Assembly (NCBI GenBank): GCA_015680685.1
Contig: MNCI01004082.1
Span: 51,558 to 115,557 of the forward strand
DNA length: 64,000 nucleotides
Source: Gnetum montanum
Lineage: Eukaryota; Streptophyta; Gnetopsida; Gnetales; Gnetaceae
Reading direction: 5' to 3'
In this document: positions 23,323 to 35,139 of the stretch, in pieces
Position numbering within the stretch: position 1 is the first letter of the stretch
How the letters are laid out: every line of letters begins with the position of its first letter
Position numbers and translations under genes: made by a program
Notes under the pieces: generated by a model
What the model saw: only the letters and a program-made list of their open reading frames with translations
Told to the model about the DNA's origin: nothing
Database searches by the model: none

Positions 23323-24791
23323 TAATCACAACTAAGGTCAGTAGACTAGGACTATAGAACAGTGTTACGAAATTCCTAATGTTTTTACCGGTACTCCTAA
23401 GGTTGCAAGTTTTGCAAAGAATCCAAGCAGAATCACCTTAACTTGCCAAGTACGAGTCCTTCAGTATGTTGAGTATGAAACTCAGAACCTTGCACGTTTT
23501 TGCGAGTTTCACAGAAACCCACAAGTGAAGCAGTTTCATAGAGTTCTGGCAAAATAAATGAGATCAGTGAGAGTTAATCAAGCAAGTGCGAATCCATGGA
23601 AACACACATTTTCTTTTCATTTGACCCATCATTGTAATGTTTCAAGGGTTTTGAAATCCTTGTTTGGGTACATTCGGGAAAATCCAAAAAACAATGTTCT
23701 TTCAGATTGCTCTTGGAATTTCAATTACCATGCATCAAAGTTGGGGGTTTTCTTTCAATTAACGCTCTTTCAAATTTCGCCCTTCAATCAGCGTGCAAGG
23801 TGGAAAGGCTTCTTACACTTTTCTGAAGTTTTGCCAGGGATTTCTTAGCAAGCGGTACTTCCAAATTAAACAACCTGCACATTAATCCGCTGCAAGATGT
23901 TGGGGGGGGGTTTTATTAGGTAAAAAAATACTATATTAGTTAGTATCATTTGCTTTCGTAGTCTTGCAAAATCGGATATAGTTGCGCATCAGGTGAAGTA
24001 TCACTATCTATCTAGGTTTGGCCAAAGCTTTTTGTTCTTACCTTTCTCTCCTCTGATCATGAATTACATCATAATTCCAAACCAACTGTCCACTAATTGT
24101 TACAATGTTCATCAATCATTTAGATTTCCATAGCAAAGCTTAGGGTTTTTTCATCTACTTTACTGCTTCACCCTCACCCTCACAGACCCTGTACCAATAA
24201 TAATCAAGTTTAAGAGCATCAAATTGCCTCTATCTCTTTAACTATCTACGACTAATTCTATGATTTGTTATCTTTCTACAGAAATTTTGTTCCTTTCATG
24301 TTCTTTATCCCTATTATTTCTGTTCCTTTTATGTTCTTTATCTTACTTGTAGTTAATTTCAGAAAATGAGTTTATCCTCAAAAGATCTAATCACAAGATA
24401 TGTTCCCATGGAACTAAACCATATTAGTTTTTTGTTGCTTATAATATTGTCATAGGATTTCTTGTATAACTCAGCACATTTTAACATCTTAGAAGGCAAA
24501 TTCAAAGGGCTTGCTTTATATCATGGTCAAGCTAATTCTTTCAAAACAGTAAAAAAATTTAATGATTCTTGTTATTATTATTTTTATTTTCTTAAGCAAT
24601 TTTTAGGTTGTGCTTATTTGTTTATTCACGTAAAATTAAAATTTTAACTAATATGAGTTTTATTTGTATTTGTAATTTATTATATCATTATCTTACATTA
24701 TTACTAATACTGTACTAATTTAGTATTTTTTTTATTTGACATATTATAGAGACTTGAAGCATTAAGATGTTATTTGTGAAAAAGAGTAGCA

Positions 24792-25031
24792 ATGGCTCCA
24801 AGGCCAAAGGCAACCAAGAGAAAATCTACAACTAGCAATGTAAGACTAGAAGCTCTCTATGAAACACATGCACAACCTCTCTATGAAGCACAACTTGTCT
24901 ATGATAGGACTAGAACTTTATCAGAATTTTTTGAAATGCCTTTATTTTTTAAAACACTTTTACTGAGATTTGTTATTGTTGGTGATTCCACTTGTTCATC
25001 CATTATCGATTTTAGATCAAGTTTATCATAA
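24792..25031 (+). CDS. Short ORF of unknown function, possible gene or element fragment
   Basis: An 80-codon frame begins MAPRPKATKRKSTTSN with a favourable initiation context (agcaATGGCt) and a basic N-terminus. It contains a small repeat, LYETHAQPLYEAQLVYD. Copy B has the same start at 49,855 and keeps most residues, but has a TAG about 42 codons in. I do not recognise the family. It could be the first exon of an unannotated transposon protein or chance. Confidence 0.2.
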   Translation: MAPRPKATKRKSTTSNVRLEALYETHAQPLYEAQLVYDRTRTLSEFFEMPLFFKTLLLRFVIVGDSTCSSIIDFRSSLS

Positions 25032-25599
25032 GCATAGCAAGCTACCCAATTTCATATTATTTCAAACTTTAAAATTATATGTTTTTACTTAAATCTCACT
25101 ATTTGAGTATATTTTGTTTTATTATGAGTTGAATCTTTATGGTGACATCTCATGTATTTTTGGAGACTCTTGTAACTCTTGTCAACATGTCGAGTTAATT
25201 CCAAGTTGTTGCCAAGTGTTCAAGTTTTCTGCTGAGTCCAAGTCTATTTTTGGGAAACCAAGTAGGTCACCTAGTTTGAGTTTGGTAACCTTGGTATAGA
25301 CTTTGACACAATAAAATAGAGGTTGCAAGTTCAAGTTTCCAACCTCCAAAGTTAAGTATTTTGGTTTTTCAATTTCTACTTTCCATAGAAAGAGTTAGAA
25401 TTTTTTCCAGTGCATACATTTTCCATGCAATGGGCATGTGTATGGGCATGAGCATATGTATGTGTTGGTAGCAACAATAAAGGCATACTAAGTTTGTGTG
25501 CTCTTCAAAGACACAAACCCCTGCTTGCACATTGCTTCTCATCCTTCTCTCTTTTTTTTAATAAACTTTGAAATAATTTAATCTTTTATTTATTACTAT

Positions 25600-25651
25600 A
25601 TCATCATCATCATCATCTTAGCCTTGTCCCAATAAAGTGAGGTTGGCTACA

Positions 25652-25682
<31 letters not shown>

Positions 25683-26040
25683 CCTTTTTTTTTTTTAANT
25701 TATTTGTAGTTTCTTCAAATCATCTTCAATCATTTTTTCCTATGTCTTCTTTGGTATTCCTTTCCATGGCTTTCCTACAATAGGGATGTAACAACCATTA
25801 TTTATAGGCTCATTAATTAATCTTTACATATGTCCAAACTATCTAAGCCACCATTCGTATAGCTTAAATAAAAGTCATTCCAAGTCTTCCTCTAATGTCT
25901 GTATTATGCAGTTTATCTCTTCTAGTAATGTTCAACATCCATTGAAGCATTGGCATTTCTACTACACTAATTTGTTATTCATGTCTCTTTTTTACTCCTC
26001 AACATTCAACACCATATAATAGTTTATTATTAAATCTAGA
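25600..26040 (-). pseudogene. RTE-like LINE 3' end, inverted arm, copy A
   Basis: Read on the minus strand it contains gtttggacatatgtaa, aaagaagacataggaaaaaa, gatttgaagaaactacaaat and ttgggacaaggctaagatga, ending in an ATC/GAT trinucleotide tail at 25,602-25,620. These align with the plus-strand LINE arm that follows (26,640-33,125). The two arms face each other as a near-palindrome. A long T run with an N at 25,699 interrupts it. Confidence 0.75.
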
Positions 26041-26734
26041 TTTTATGAATAAACTAATAGAAGGACTAAATTCTAGCCCTTAAGGTTGTGATTGATATAA
26101 GATGATACAAGATGAAATCCCTTGGTATATGCTATTTGTAGATGATATCGTGTTGGTAGATACAACTTAAGAAAATTTTGTTACTGAACAGAGAAGTGGA
26201 GACATACTCTAGAATCAAAAGGTTTAAAAATTAGTAAAAGTAAGATAGAATATATAGAAAGTAATTTTAATAATAACATAAACAATTGTGAAATAGAAGC
26301 GACAACTCAAGGAGAAAAAGTCCCTCACTACAAGCAATTTTGCTACCTAAGCTCAATCCTCTAATCAAATAGTAAAATTGATAAAGATATCAGAAATAAA
26401 ATTGAGGTGAGATGGTCAAAATATAGGCTAGTGGTGTTCTATGTAATAAAAGAATACTAATAAAATTAAAGAGGAAATTTTATAATATCTTATATGGCAT
26501 TGAATGTTAGGCAATACAAAAGAGGCATGACTAACAAATCAATGAGGTAGAAATGTGAATGCTTTGATTGATGTTGAATGTTACTTGAAGAGATAAACTA
26601 CATAATACAAACATCAAAGAAAGACTTAAAGTAGCTTCTATTACATATAAGCTACAAGTATGGTAGCTTAGATGATTTGGACATGTGCAAAAAAGATCAA
26701 ACAATGAGCCTATAAACAAATGTTGCTACATCAC

Positions 26735-27685
26735 TGATGAATCGTGGTTTGTCAGGTGCTAATATCGGACCCTTGATATCATACCCTTGTTAACTAGGTG
26801 CTGATATTGGACCCTTGTTAACCAGGTGCTAATATCAGACCCCTGATATTTGATGAGTCCCAATATCGAACCCCTGATATCAAACCCTTGATATTGGGTA
26901 CACGATATCACGGCCTGGCTAGTGATATCGGATACGTGATATCATGGTTCCTGTGTGAGCCTATAAATACACAATTGGGCACATGGGAAAGTCATAGAAA
27001 AATTTAGTGTTAGAGTAGGATCTTTTTTTCAATTTCAATTCCTCTCAACCCTTTCCTCAGTGCATGCCAGCAATGTGATGATTGTAATTGTATGGAACCT
27101 TTATTCAAGTGTGACGTACTTGGACACATACATGACTGGCAATAAAGATTGAGATTACTTCATCATTGCAGCATTCACTTAGTTTAACTATTATTTATTG
27201 CTTTCTTACTTAATATTTCTTTACCTTCCTCTCCTACCCCTATTATTAAATGCAAAATGAGTACAACCTAATCATGAGCATTTAAGTGTGACTACTTTGT
27301 ATCCCAGTAGCGTACATAGGACATGCACTTGGTAATCCCAATGGTAGTACATGCGGTCCAAGATGTGTACGGATGATTAAGGGACGAATGCTCATCACAC
27401 TTAGGCTAGCTTAGACTCTCTTCTCCTTTTCCCTCTTAGGTTAATCAAAGTTATTTTCCATTGTCCCTAGGAGTAGCATAGTGATAAGAAACACATCATA
27501 CACCTCACTCTAGACTAAAATATACGTGACAAAGCAAATACTAGTCTAGGTGGGAAGATAGTGAACTGCGATCAACGAGTAACTATCTAGATACCACAAC
27601 TAGCTTGTCTATGGAGTTCGACCAGATCATGCATGAAACGCTCGTATTCATATGGTTGAGTGTAGGGGTACCTCGCCACTCATCA
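26735..27685 (+). repeat. 5' LTR of E1
   Basis: It is 951 bases, TGATGAATCG...CACTCATCA. Its U3 carries the GATATC-type cluster described at 26,761-26,969. Its R-U5 half is shared with the other LTRs here. Confidence 0.92.
26761..26969 (+). promoter_or_regulatory. U3 array of GATATC-type motifs and TATA box of E1
   Basis: I count 11 occurrences of the hexamer (A/G)ATAT(C/T) between 26,761 and 26,943, mostly in the contexts ttgatatca, aatatcg and gatattgg. A TATA box, tataaata, follows at 26,962-26,969. GATATC is self-complementary, and AATATC/GATATT is the core recognised by plant MYB-related clock factors. Binding is inference from the motif only. Confidence 0.6.
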
Positions 27686-27686
27686 T

Positions 27687-27705
27687 TGGCGTCATTGCCA
27701 AGGAC
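27687..27705 (+). other. Primer-binding site of E1, tRNA-Asp type
   Basis: TGGCGTCATTGCCAAGGAC directly follows the LTR and differs from TGGCGCCGTTGCCGGGGAC at four positions, all C-T or G-A changes. Confidence 0.88.
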
Positions 27706-27817
27706 AATGCTAGTTATCTAGATTAGCTATATCATACAAGATTATTGTAACAGGGTATTAATAATATCTTTTAGGCAAAGAAATTAAATTTAGTTAATTC
27801 ACACACAATTCACAACA

Positions 27818-30060
27818 ATGTCTCTTTCACAAAACAATGATAATGCAACATCTAGTGAGGCAATTCATTGGAGAACCAACGAAGGAGTTTGGAGTACTCA
27901 ATCTTATGCAAGAGTTTCATATGTTCATAAACACCCCAACGATACTCAAGGATTTTTTTCATTCAACTCAGAAACCTCTAGTGAAGATGGGATATCCCCA
28001 AGAACATATGACTATTCCTCAAACGATTGGCATAGAAATAAAAATCGAACCCACGGGCAAAGTTAGGAACGCCAACATGAACAAAGACAACATCATCCCA
28101 ACTCATAAACTTATAACCTACTTAGTGACGATGAACCCCTGTTGACCACTAAGAGCCTAATGCATATACAAGAGGCTGTTCAAATATCCCATAGGCATCA
28201 TAATGAAAGTTGTCTACCTAGGCTTGATTTAAACAACTTTCCCAAGTTTTTAGGAGGCTATGATTTAGATCTGCAACATCATTTACAAGCCTTTCATGAT
28301 GCCTGTATATGGAACAATATTGATAATGGATGGCAAATACTTAAGCTCTTTCCCACGACACTCGTTGGCCAAGCAAAAGTATGGGATAGGTCTTTAAAAC
28401 CAAAATTAATTCGACGTTGACCAACAATGGTAGAACTCTTCAACAAAAGATATCAAACCTATGCAAGAGTGTCAGCCTTAAGGAGAAAAATCCAAGAATG
28501 GAAACAAGCACAACATGAACCCTTGGACATGGCCTTAGAAAGATATTATGCACTATTAAACAACTACCTAGGCCATGGGTTCTCTGAGGAGAGGCTAATG
28601 TACCATATCATAGATGGGCTTCAGAATGAAATAAGGAAAACCATAGGGATGTATGCCCCAGGTCAACTATATGAACTACAAACCCATCAATTCCAAGAGC
28701 TTATTAAGCGGCTAGCAAAAGAAGAAGGAGAAATGGCTAGATGGAAGAATGTTGAGAAATTTAAACAGGACCAAAATCTTAAATTAGCAAAGGTCCATGA
28801 TCATGAAGAGGAGAAATCAACTTGCCTCAAGGAGGTGGAATCATATTTGTCAATACTACAACCACTAGATGAAATTGAGGCAAAGATCAATAAGATGACA
28901 GAATGGATACATGAAAAGTGTGGAGAATATACCAACACTATTAGAGGTAGAACCATGATGAACCAAGATGCAGGACAGAACACCCTTAGACAATCAGAAA
29001 GAAGGGTTGAAGAGAACAAGAACTCAATTGCTAATCATACATATCAATGTAACATTTTCCTGTATGATCACCCCAAAGGTCAATGCCCAATCATGTCACA
29101 TTTACATGAGCATTAGGGAAGAATGCTACATCTAGAGTTCATACAAAAATACTGTGTTCAATCACAGTGGCAAAAATCCCAATCGTGGGGGAGGCCACCC
29201 TCGAACTAGCCACACCCTTCATATCATCCAAACCCAAGTGCTTATCAAGTTCAGCATCCTATTTCCCCAACTGGGTCAACATCTTCTATCTCACCACATT
29301 GTTATTATTCTCCTAAGTATTATCAGCCTACATCCTTTCCAACAAGATCACCACCTCATGTGCCTTACACTTCTCCTCACCTTCAATATTCTCATCCTTC
29401 ACCTCCTTCTACATTGCCACCAATTGTTCCAGAAGGTTTTGCACCACAGCACCAACCCACGAACGTCACTTGCACTGCTACTATCAATAGAAATGGAGGT
29501 TGTCCACAACACCAAAAGCATCCTTTCTTTAGACATGACCATAGGAAGGGATCACATAGTTCTGAGACCACAGCATCCTCCCACTTAGCACAAGTTCAAC
29601 ACTGTGGTGCATCCTTCTCCTCGAATCCAACACCTCGTGTTACCTTATCAGGGCCACCAATCAAAATGAATATAGCCATGTAGGGAGACATATCAATCCT
29701 TGCATACCATCTTATGGTCAAGGGTTCCATAGTGGGTCAACTCCGTATCAATTAAACTCATCTTCTAACTTGCCCCACTATGTCAACTTTAATACAATGT
29801 GTGCACCCCAATTTGGATACATTCCAACCATGACATCAAAAGACACCTAGTGGTTTGGATATGATCAAGTCCCAATATTTCCAAAATGCATGGATCCAAC
29901 CCTTCCATTTATTAATTCTCGCTATGATCAAAAGTTTAGTTATGGAGGATATCCCCCATTCCAACAAACAGAATTAATAAATGTTTCTCATTTTCTTCAA
30001 TTTTACAATTTTTTGTTTTCTAGTTTTTCATCTTTCAATTTATTGTTTTATCTTTTTATC
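27818..30060 (+). pseudogene. Ty3 gag pseudogene of E1
   Basis: The ATG at 27,818 opens MSLSQNNDNATSSEAIHW. One frame can be followed through stops at 28,064 (TAG), 28,106 (TAA), 28,418 (TGA) and 29,114 (TAG). The gag domain is at 28,142-28,800: CLPRLDLNNFPKFLGGYDLD, LKLFPTTLVGQAKVWD, EPLDMALERYYALLNNYLGH, HIIDGLQNEIRKTIGMYAPG. The knuckle CNIFLYDHPKGQC (near 29,050) has lost its second Cys. After the TAG at 29,114 the same frame continues with a Pro/Ser/His-rich tail to YGGYPPFQQ near 29,970 and then a hydrophobic stretch ending near 30,060. The whole gag would be about 740 codons, long for a Ty3 gag. No protease follows. Confidence 0.85.
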
Positions 30061-31985
30061 TTTTTATGAGTAATCTCATCTATGAATAAAGCACTCATGT
30101 GACTCGTTGGTTAAGGTGTTGTTCTTTGCTATCAAGTCTTGAGTAACTAATTATTTGGACAGCAAGCCCATCACATCCATCCAACCATTCTATTAATAAG
30201 AGGTTCTACTCTGGGTATGATGATATTCTTGACATCATTAAAACTTAAAGTAATTTTGTGCTCATTATACCCAGAGTGAAGAAGGATGGACCAAGAGGGA
30301 ATGGCCAGGGTGTGACATCATAGGGACTTTTGGACTCTCTTTGGTGACATTTGTAGGAGTTACCATGCAGCCTGGCTGTACTAAGATCCTTGTAGATCAA
30401 AAAACTGGCAGTAAGAGTATTAAAGGCACCCAATAAAGAAACCCAATGCTATTCTAGGGGGGTCCCACTAGAAAGAGATGCACCCATGCCTGAAGGTAGG
30501 TAACTTCTCTAGATTACGCATCATCAAAAAAGGAATAGAGAGAGAAAAAAAACAGAAGTGAAACTGTGCCAAAGCGACTAGACAAAAACAAATGTGTCAC
30601 AAAGAAATTCCAAGTCACTCCTCCCTTGAACAAAATGCCAAGTGATCATACACCTTGCTATCATGATGCTCTTATGGTTTTCCATCATTGAATGAAGCAA
30701 TGCGATGTCACTGATCAGATGATGGACTTGGTCTTAATTTTGGAGCAACGAGCTAATGACACATTAATCATGCCCTACACTCAAGATTCATTGTGCCCTG
30801 GGTTAGTTACCTCATGTCCCAATCTCTGCAATCCCTTCTACGATTCATCCCATCTCGCTGTTCAAGAATTTTTGACTTGTGTCTTGTGTGGCATAGAATT
30901 CATACCTCATCATGGTGGTATGTAACATGTGTGTGTTTTGTTGCATTAGTATAGATTACATTTAACCCTTCTAGTGCCTATGGACATTTTTAGGTGTGGT
31001 TACACAAGAGCATTATAGGTTAGAACCTACTTTGGGGAGGACCCACTTGCATGACTTTTGTAATTTGTACTTGTTGCACACCACCATATCATTTTATACC
31101 CTCCGAGCACTTCATTGCCAAATCTATTCTTTCCTTTGTCATCATTTTATCAAATGTTTCTCAAAACCATTATGTGTCCTTTGATGTGTCACCTAAACAA
31201 ACCAAGTTCAACATTAAACCTTTAGGGCAACTTCCTTGAAAAACTTTCTAACTCTAAAATCACACTAAGTAAAGAATTCAACAATTACTAAAGGCAATAA
31301 GTAAGGTATGAAATAATTGAACTTCTTTCAATAACCTTACTAACAATTGATCTTTGTGTGATTATAGATGGCCCCTAAAAGAGGACAACAAGGAGGACCT
31401 TCTTAAGGTGTAACTAAACACCCAAGAGGAGGCAAAAGCCAAGGACCTCATGTAGAACATGCAGAGAAGGAGGCACAATAATTTAGCATCCATCAGGGAA
31501 CTCCTTTCACTGCATAAGTTGGCCAAGAAAAAGGTGGAGAGGTCAGGGCCTGAGCCTATGAAGAGGAACAATTGATATTTGCGGCATGGCATGTCAAGGC
31601 CAATCAAGTGTTTCCGTAGATGCCCTATCCATGGGAAGTGCCGACTCCATCAAACATTGGAACATCAGCATGGATGACTCATAATCCTCAGATAGAAGAG
31701 GAGAAATGTTAGGTGCTTCTTCAATGGTATCAATCTCAAAAGCTTGGCATGCATGACAAAGGAAAGCCATCCATGGAGGAACCACTGCCACGTGGAACCA
31801 CATGAGTTCCAACAAAGTTTTGTAATTCTATATCTATGCCCAAATTTTATTTTGTTCAATCCCATACTGTGGCATGAATAATTCCTAGTGAGTCAATAAT
31901 CCCATACCTATCCACTGTGTAATCAATTGGACTCATTCTCATTTTGTTTAACTTAAGGAAAAGTTGTTATTTAGTTGTGGGGGTA
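30061..31985 (+). other. E1 non-coding region with small 3' ORF
   Basis: No pol domain is visible in any frame. Near 31,350 tctttgtgtgattatag resembles a plant 3' splice site and is followed at 31,368 by an ATG opening MAPKRGQQGGPS, a short basic Gly/Gln-rich reading frame broken by stops. Weak similarity continues to about 31,800. E2 carries the same ORF, duplicated. A tract rich in T and C lies at 29,990-30,065. A polypurine tract (tgtgggggta) ends at 31,985. Confidence 0.55.
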
Positions 31986-32949
31986 TGATGAATCGTGGTT
32001 TGTTAGGTGCTGATATTGGACCCTTGATATCATACCCTTGTTAACCAGGTGCTGATATTGGACCCTTGTTAACTAGGTGCTAATATCATACCCCTATTAT
32101 CGAACCATGATATCGGACCCTTAATATCTAATAAGTCCCAATATCGAACCCTCGATATTGAGTACGTGATATCGCGGCCTAGCTAGTGATATCGAATACA
32201 CGATATCGTGATTCCTATGTGAGCCTATAAATACACAATTTGGGGCATGGGAAAGTCATAGGAAAAGTTAGTGTTAGAGTAGGATCTTTTTGTCAGTTTT
32301 AATTCCTCTCAACCCTTTCCTCAATGCATGCCTGTAGTGTGATGATTATAATTGTACGGAACCTTTATTCAAGTGTGACGTACTTGGACACACACATGAC
32401 TAGCAATAAAGATCAAGATTACTTCATCATTGTAGCATTCACTTAGTTTAACTGTTATTTATTACTTTCTTACTTAATATCTCTTTACCTTCCTGTCCTA
32501 CCCCTATTATTACATGCGGAATGAATACGAGTTAATTGCGAGCATTTAAGTGTGACTATTTGGTATCCCAGTAGTGTACCTAGGACATGCACTTGGTAAT
32601 CCTAGTGGTAGTACACGAGGTCCAAGATGTGTACGGATGATTAAGGGATGGATGCTCATCCCACTTAGGCTAGCTTAGACTCTCTTCTCCCTTTCCCTCT
32701 TACGTTAATCAAAGTTATTTTCCATTGTCCCTAACAGTACCATAGTGACAGGAAACACATCATACACCTCACTCTAGACTAAACCATACGTGACAAAGTA
32801 AATACTAGTCCATGTGGGAAAAGAACAAACTGTGATCAACAAGTAACTATCTAGATACCACAACTAGCTCGTCTACGGAGTTCAACCAGATCGTGCATGA
32901 AACGCTTGTATTTGTATGGTTGAGTGTAGGGGTACCTCACCACTCATCA
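31986..32949 (+). repeat. 3' LTR of E1
   Basis: It is 964 bases and near-identical to the 5' LTR, with small differences in the GATATC array at 32,050-32,200 that look like repeat slippage. Confidence 0.92.
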
Positions 32950-33126
32950 ATCACTATTCCAAAAAAATCACTGAATGAAAGATCAAAGAAGATATGGAAA
33001 AAAATAATCAAAGATGATTTAAAGAAACTACAAATAAACAAAGATCTAGCTATTCATAAAGGCAAATGGTGAAAAATATCTCATGTAGCTAACCCCATTG
33101 TTGGGACAAGGCTAGGATGATGATGA

Positions 33127-35139
33127 TGAGGGTTGTGGTTAATGTAAGAGGTACATGTTAACTATCAATTAATTGAAAAACTAAGAATTGTTAACTATGA
33201 GTTAATGTGAAGAAAACTCTTCCTTTGTTTTTATCACTCTAAGTTATGTCTTTCATAACTTTTAGCTTTGTAATCTCTTCTTAAGATATAACTAGCAGTT
33301 TCTAAAATCATCTAAAGATTGTAATAGAAAAAAAAACTATCATTTTCTCCTATAAATTAAGGGTGGGAAGATGTGTTAAGTATAACAACAAGAACAAAGT
33401 ATGAGAGGAAGGACTTAAGGGTGTGGATAGAGCAACAAGTTATGAGAGCTATCAAGGATGGCTTGTGTCCTTTGGTTATTTTCTCCAAATGACAAAAGAG
33501 CTCTACATTGGTTCCCATGATTTTTCCCACTTTGGGAATTTTCATGTAAATTTCTAGGTGCATTTTTCTTGTTTTCGTTGTTGTTTCTATTTGCAAATTT
33601 GATTAATTTCATAATAGTACACAAGGTAAGGTAGAAAAGAGAGTCATCACTCAGAGTGTCCTCGCTATTGAGAAGGAAGGCTAGTGCGGACATGTGTATC
33701 ATTTTTTATATTTACTATTTTATTATATTTTTCAGATTTTATATTTTAATTAATTTGTAAAATAAAAAATGTCACTAATAATGGCATCAAAGTCACTTGC
33801 ATAAGCTAGATGATAGGGATTTTAGTTAAGTTCAAGATGCATCCTTGTAGCATCACAGAAATAAATTTATTTACCAAGTTGAGGTTAGAAGAAACTTGGT
33901 ATCTTGGGAGAAGGGAAGAAATTATGTTCAAAAAATTGTTTAGGCATGTTTATTAAGAAATTAGATGTTGTAAATAGGCTCTAAGATACATTGTTAGGTT
34001 CTTGTTTTATGTGTTTAACAATTTGAGTTTCAGATTAGGGCAAGGTAGGTGATGCAATGACATAGGCCAATGACATGATGATACTAACACTAGCATTAGC
34101 ATCATCAAGTGTCACTTCACCTATCTTTACTTAGTCATTTTTTAGCCTTAAAACCAAAAATGAATTAGCTGATTGTGCAATTCACATTCTTCAAGGGAGA
34201 TGGTGTCATCTATGTTTAATTCAAGAACTATACCTTATCAATAATGTTAGATCTTAGGCTAATGCAATTTCAAATTTGGTACAACATTATATTTTTTTGG
34301 TTAGTTAGCTTTATGTGTTATACATATATAATATCCTAGGTGGATAGGATGCTCATTGATGTTTTATTATTTATGTTGATTGAATGTTCCTCATCTTTAT
34401 TTTATGCTTCATACCTCATCTTATAAATGTTAAATTTTGATTCTTGGTTTGATGTGCAATGGAAACATGAGGCCAAAGCTAGTAGTTATTAATCTAATTT
34501 TTTTCCTAATTTGTTATACAAGTACAATGGTTCTAAGTAAGCTAGGAAGCATCAAGGCTATACCTTTTGTAAATAACACCTGACTCCATCCTACATAGAT
34601 ATGGGTAAGACCTAGGGTGATGAGATTCCTAGATTTTTATGTAGGAAATTTCCATGTCCTCATATGAACCTTACTTTCATTGAGAATAGTATTACATGCT
34701 TTAGAGGTATGAGCTTGGGGATTAGTCCATAGCTACTAGGTTGTGTGATCCGAAAGTTCTCAAATGTTGATATCTGATATCACGAATGACTCTAGGCATT
34801 ACAATGCTAACTATTATTCTAGATATTCACAAAGGAATCTTACTTTAAGTGATAGGTGTTGTTATGGTGAATGCCCCTAATGGATAATGTACTATTATTA
34901 ATTAGGATGGTGACATGGGGGATCCAATAAAAGCAGCTAGATCAACTATGGAGAAACTATTTCTACAAATAATATCATGTTAATAGCACATAGTTGTTGA
35001 GCCCACAATGTAAATAAAGCCTATTTAGATTGGCAAAAACCCATACCACAGTCTCCAGGTGTGTTGATATTTTCTATGTTAAGCTATGTTTCTCTAAGCT
35101 TTAGATATTGATCAATGAATTTGTTATACATTGATGCTA
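33127..35139. other. Putative old copia-type LTR and unassigned DNA, copy A
   Basis: A TATA-like cctataaattaagg at about 33,350 is followed near 33,776 by tggcatcaaagtc, a possible degraded copia primer-binding site (compare TGGTATCAGAGCC). This suggests a decayed LTR at roughly 33,130-33,775. Beyond it to the duplication junction I see no recognisable protein. Copy B has the same at 52,545-55,400, there interrupted by a solo LTR. Confidence 0.35.

Larger units (their letters stand above)
22262..25590. other. Unassigned block of the duplication unit, copy A
   Basis: This 3.3-kb block is present in both copies (47,430-51,260 in B). It is less AT-rich at 22,262-23,080 and contains several short frames with different breaks in A and B. 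I recognise no protein family, LTR or terminal repeat. It may be the body of an unrecognised element or an old gene fragment. Confidence 0.4.
26735..32949 (+). mobile_element. Complete non-autonomous Ty3 LTR retrotransposon E1
   Basis: It is 6,215 bases with two full LTRs, TSD ATCAC at 26,730-26,734 and 32,950-32,954, a tRNA-Asp type primer-binding site, gag, a long non-coding stretch with a small second ORF, and a purine tract (tgtgggggta) abutting the 3' LTR. No protease, RT, RNase H or integrase is visible. It lies inside an RTE-like LINE. The equivalent LINE in copy B has no insertion (near 52,355), so E1 arrived after the segmental duplication. Confidence 0.92.
26080..33125 (+). pseudogene. 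RTE-like LINE RT C-terminal half, copy A, split by E1
   Basis: It encodes the end of a non-LTR reverse transcriptase. IQDEIPWYMLFVDDIVLVD contains the catalytic block, FVDD at 26,135-26,146 in place of FADD. LESKGLKISKSKIEYIE follows, then the C-terminal DDLDMCKKDQ region matching the LRWFGHVQRR block of RTE/related LINEs. E1 inserted at 26,735, and the LINE resumes at 32,955 with KKIWKKIIKDDLKKLQINKD. It ends with ttgggacaaggctaggatga and a GAT-repeat tail near 33,115-33,130. Many stops are present. Copy B (51,700-52,540) is the uninterrupted version. The RTE placement rests on the motifs and the trinucleotide tail and is inference. Confidence 0.8.
7232..35139. repeat. Tandem segmental duplication, copy A
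   Basis: Copy A is colinear with copy B (35,140-55,400) throughout once later insertions are removed. Matching anchors include 7,556/41,425, 8,640/42,510, 10,936/44,793, 12,701/46,560, 22,262/47,430, 24,780/49,850, 26,100/51,720, 33,780/53,180 and 35,061/55,320. Copy A carries two post-duplication insertions, the copia composite (13,581-22,261) and E1 (26,735-32,949). A hand comparison near 8,461 gives about 8 differences in 60 bases, so the copies are clearly diverged. Confidence 0.93.

Noticed and set aside
29990-30070. T/C-rich tract after gag as a polypyrimidine splice signal for a pol gene
   Set aside because: No pol domain lies downstream. The tract is simply conserved low-complexity sequence in E0, E1 and E2.
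30095-30165. tRNA-like A-box (gtgactcgttggttaaggtg) in E1, E2 (38,600) and E0
   Set aside because: No B-box or cloverleaf can be drawn. The motif is just part of the conserved internal region, so neither a tRNA gene nor a SINE is supported.
31362-31865. Minus-strand frames opposite the small 3' ORF of E1 (also 39,931-40,381 in E2)
   Set aside because: Antisense shadows of the MAPKR-type ORF region. The plus strand has the start context and shared frame.
33415-33702. 95-codon Asn/Lys-rich frame on the minus strand
   Set aside because: Composition-driven frame in AT-rich DNA inside a putative LTR. Copy B keeps only part of it.
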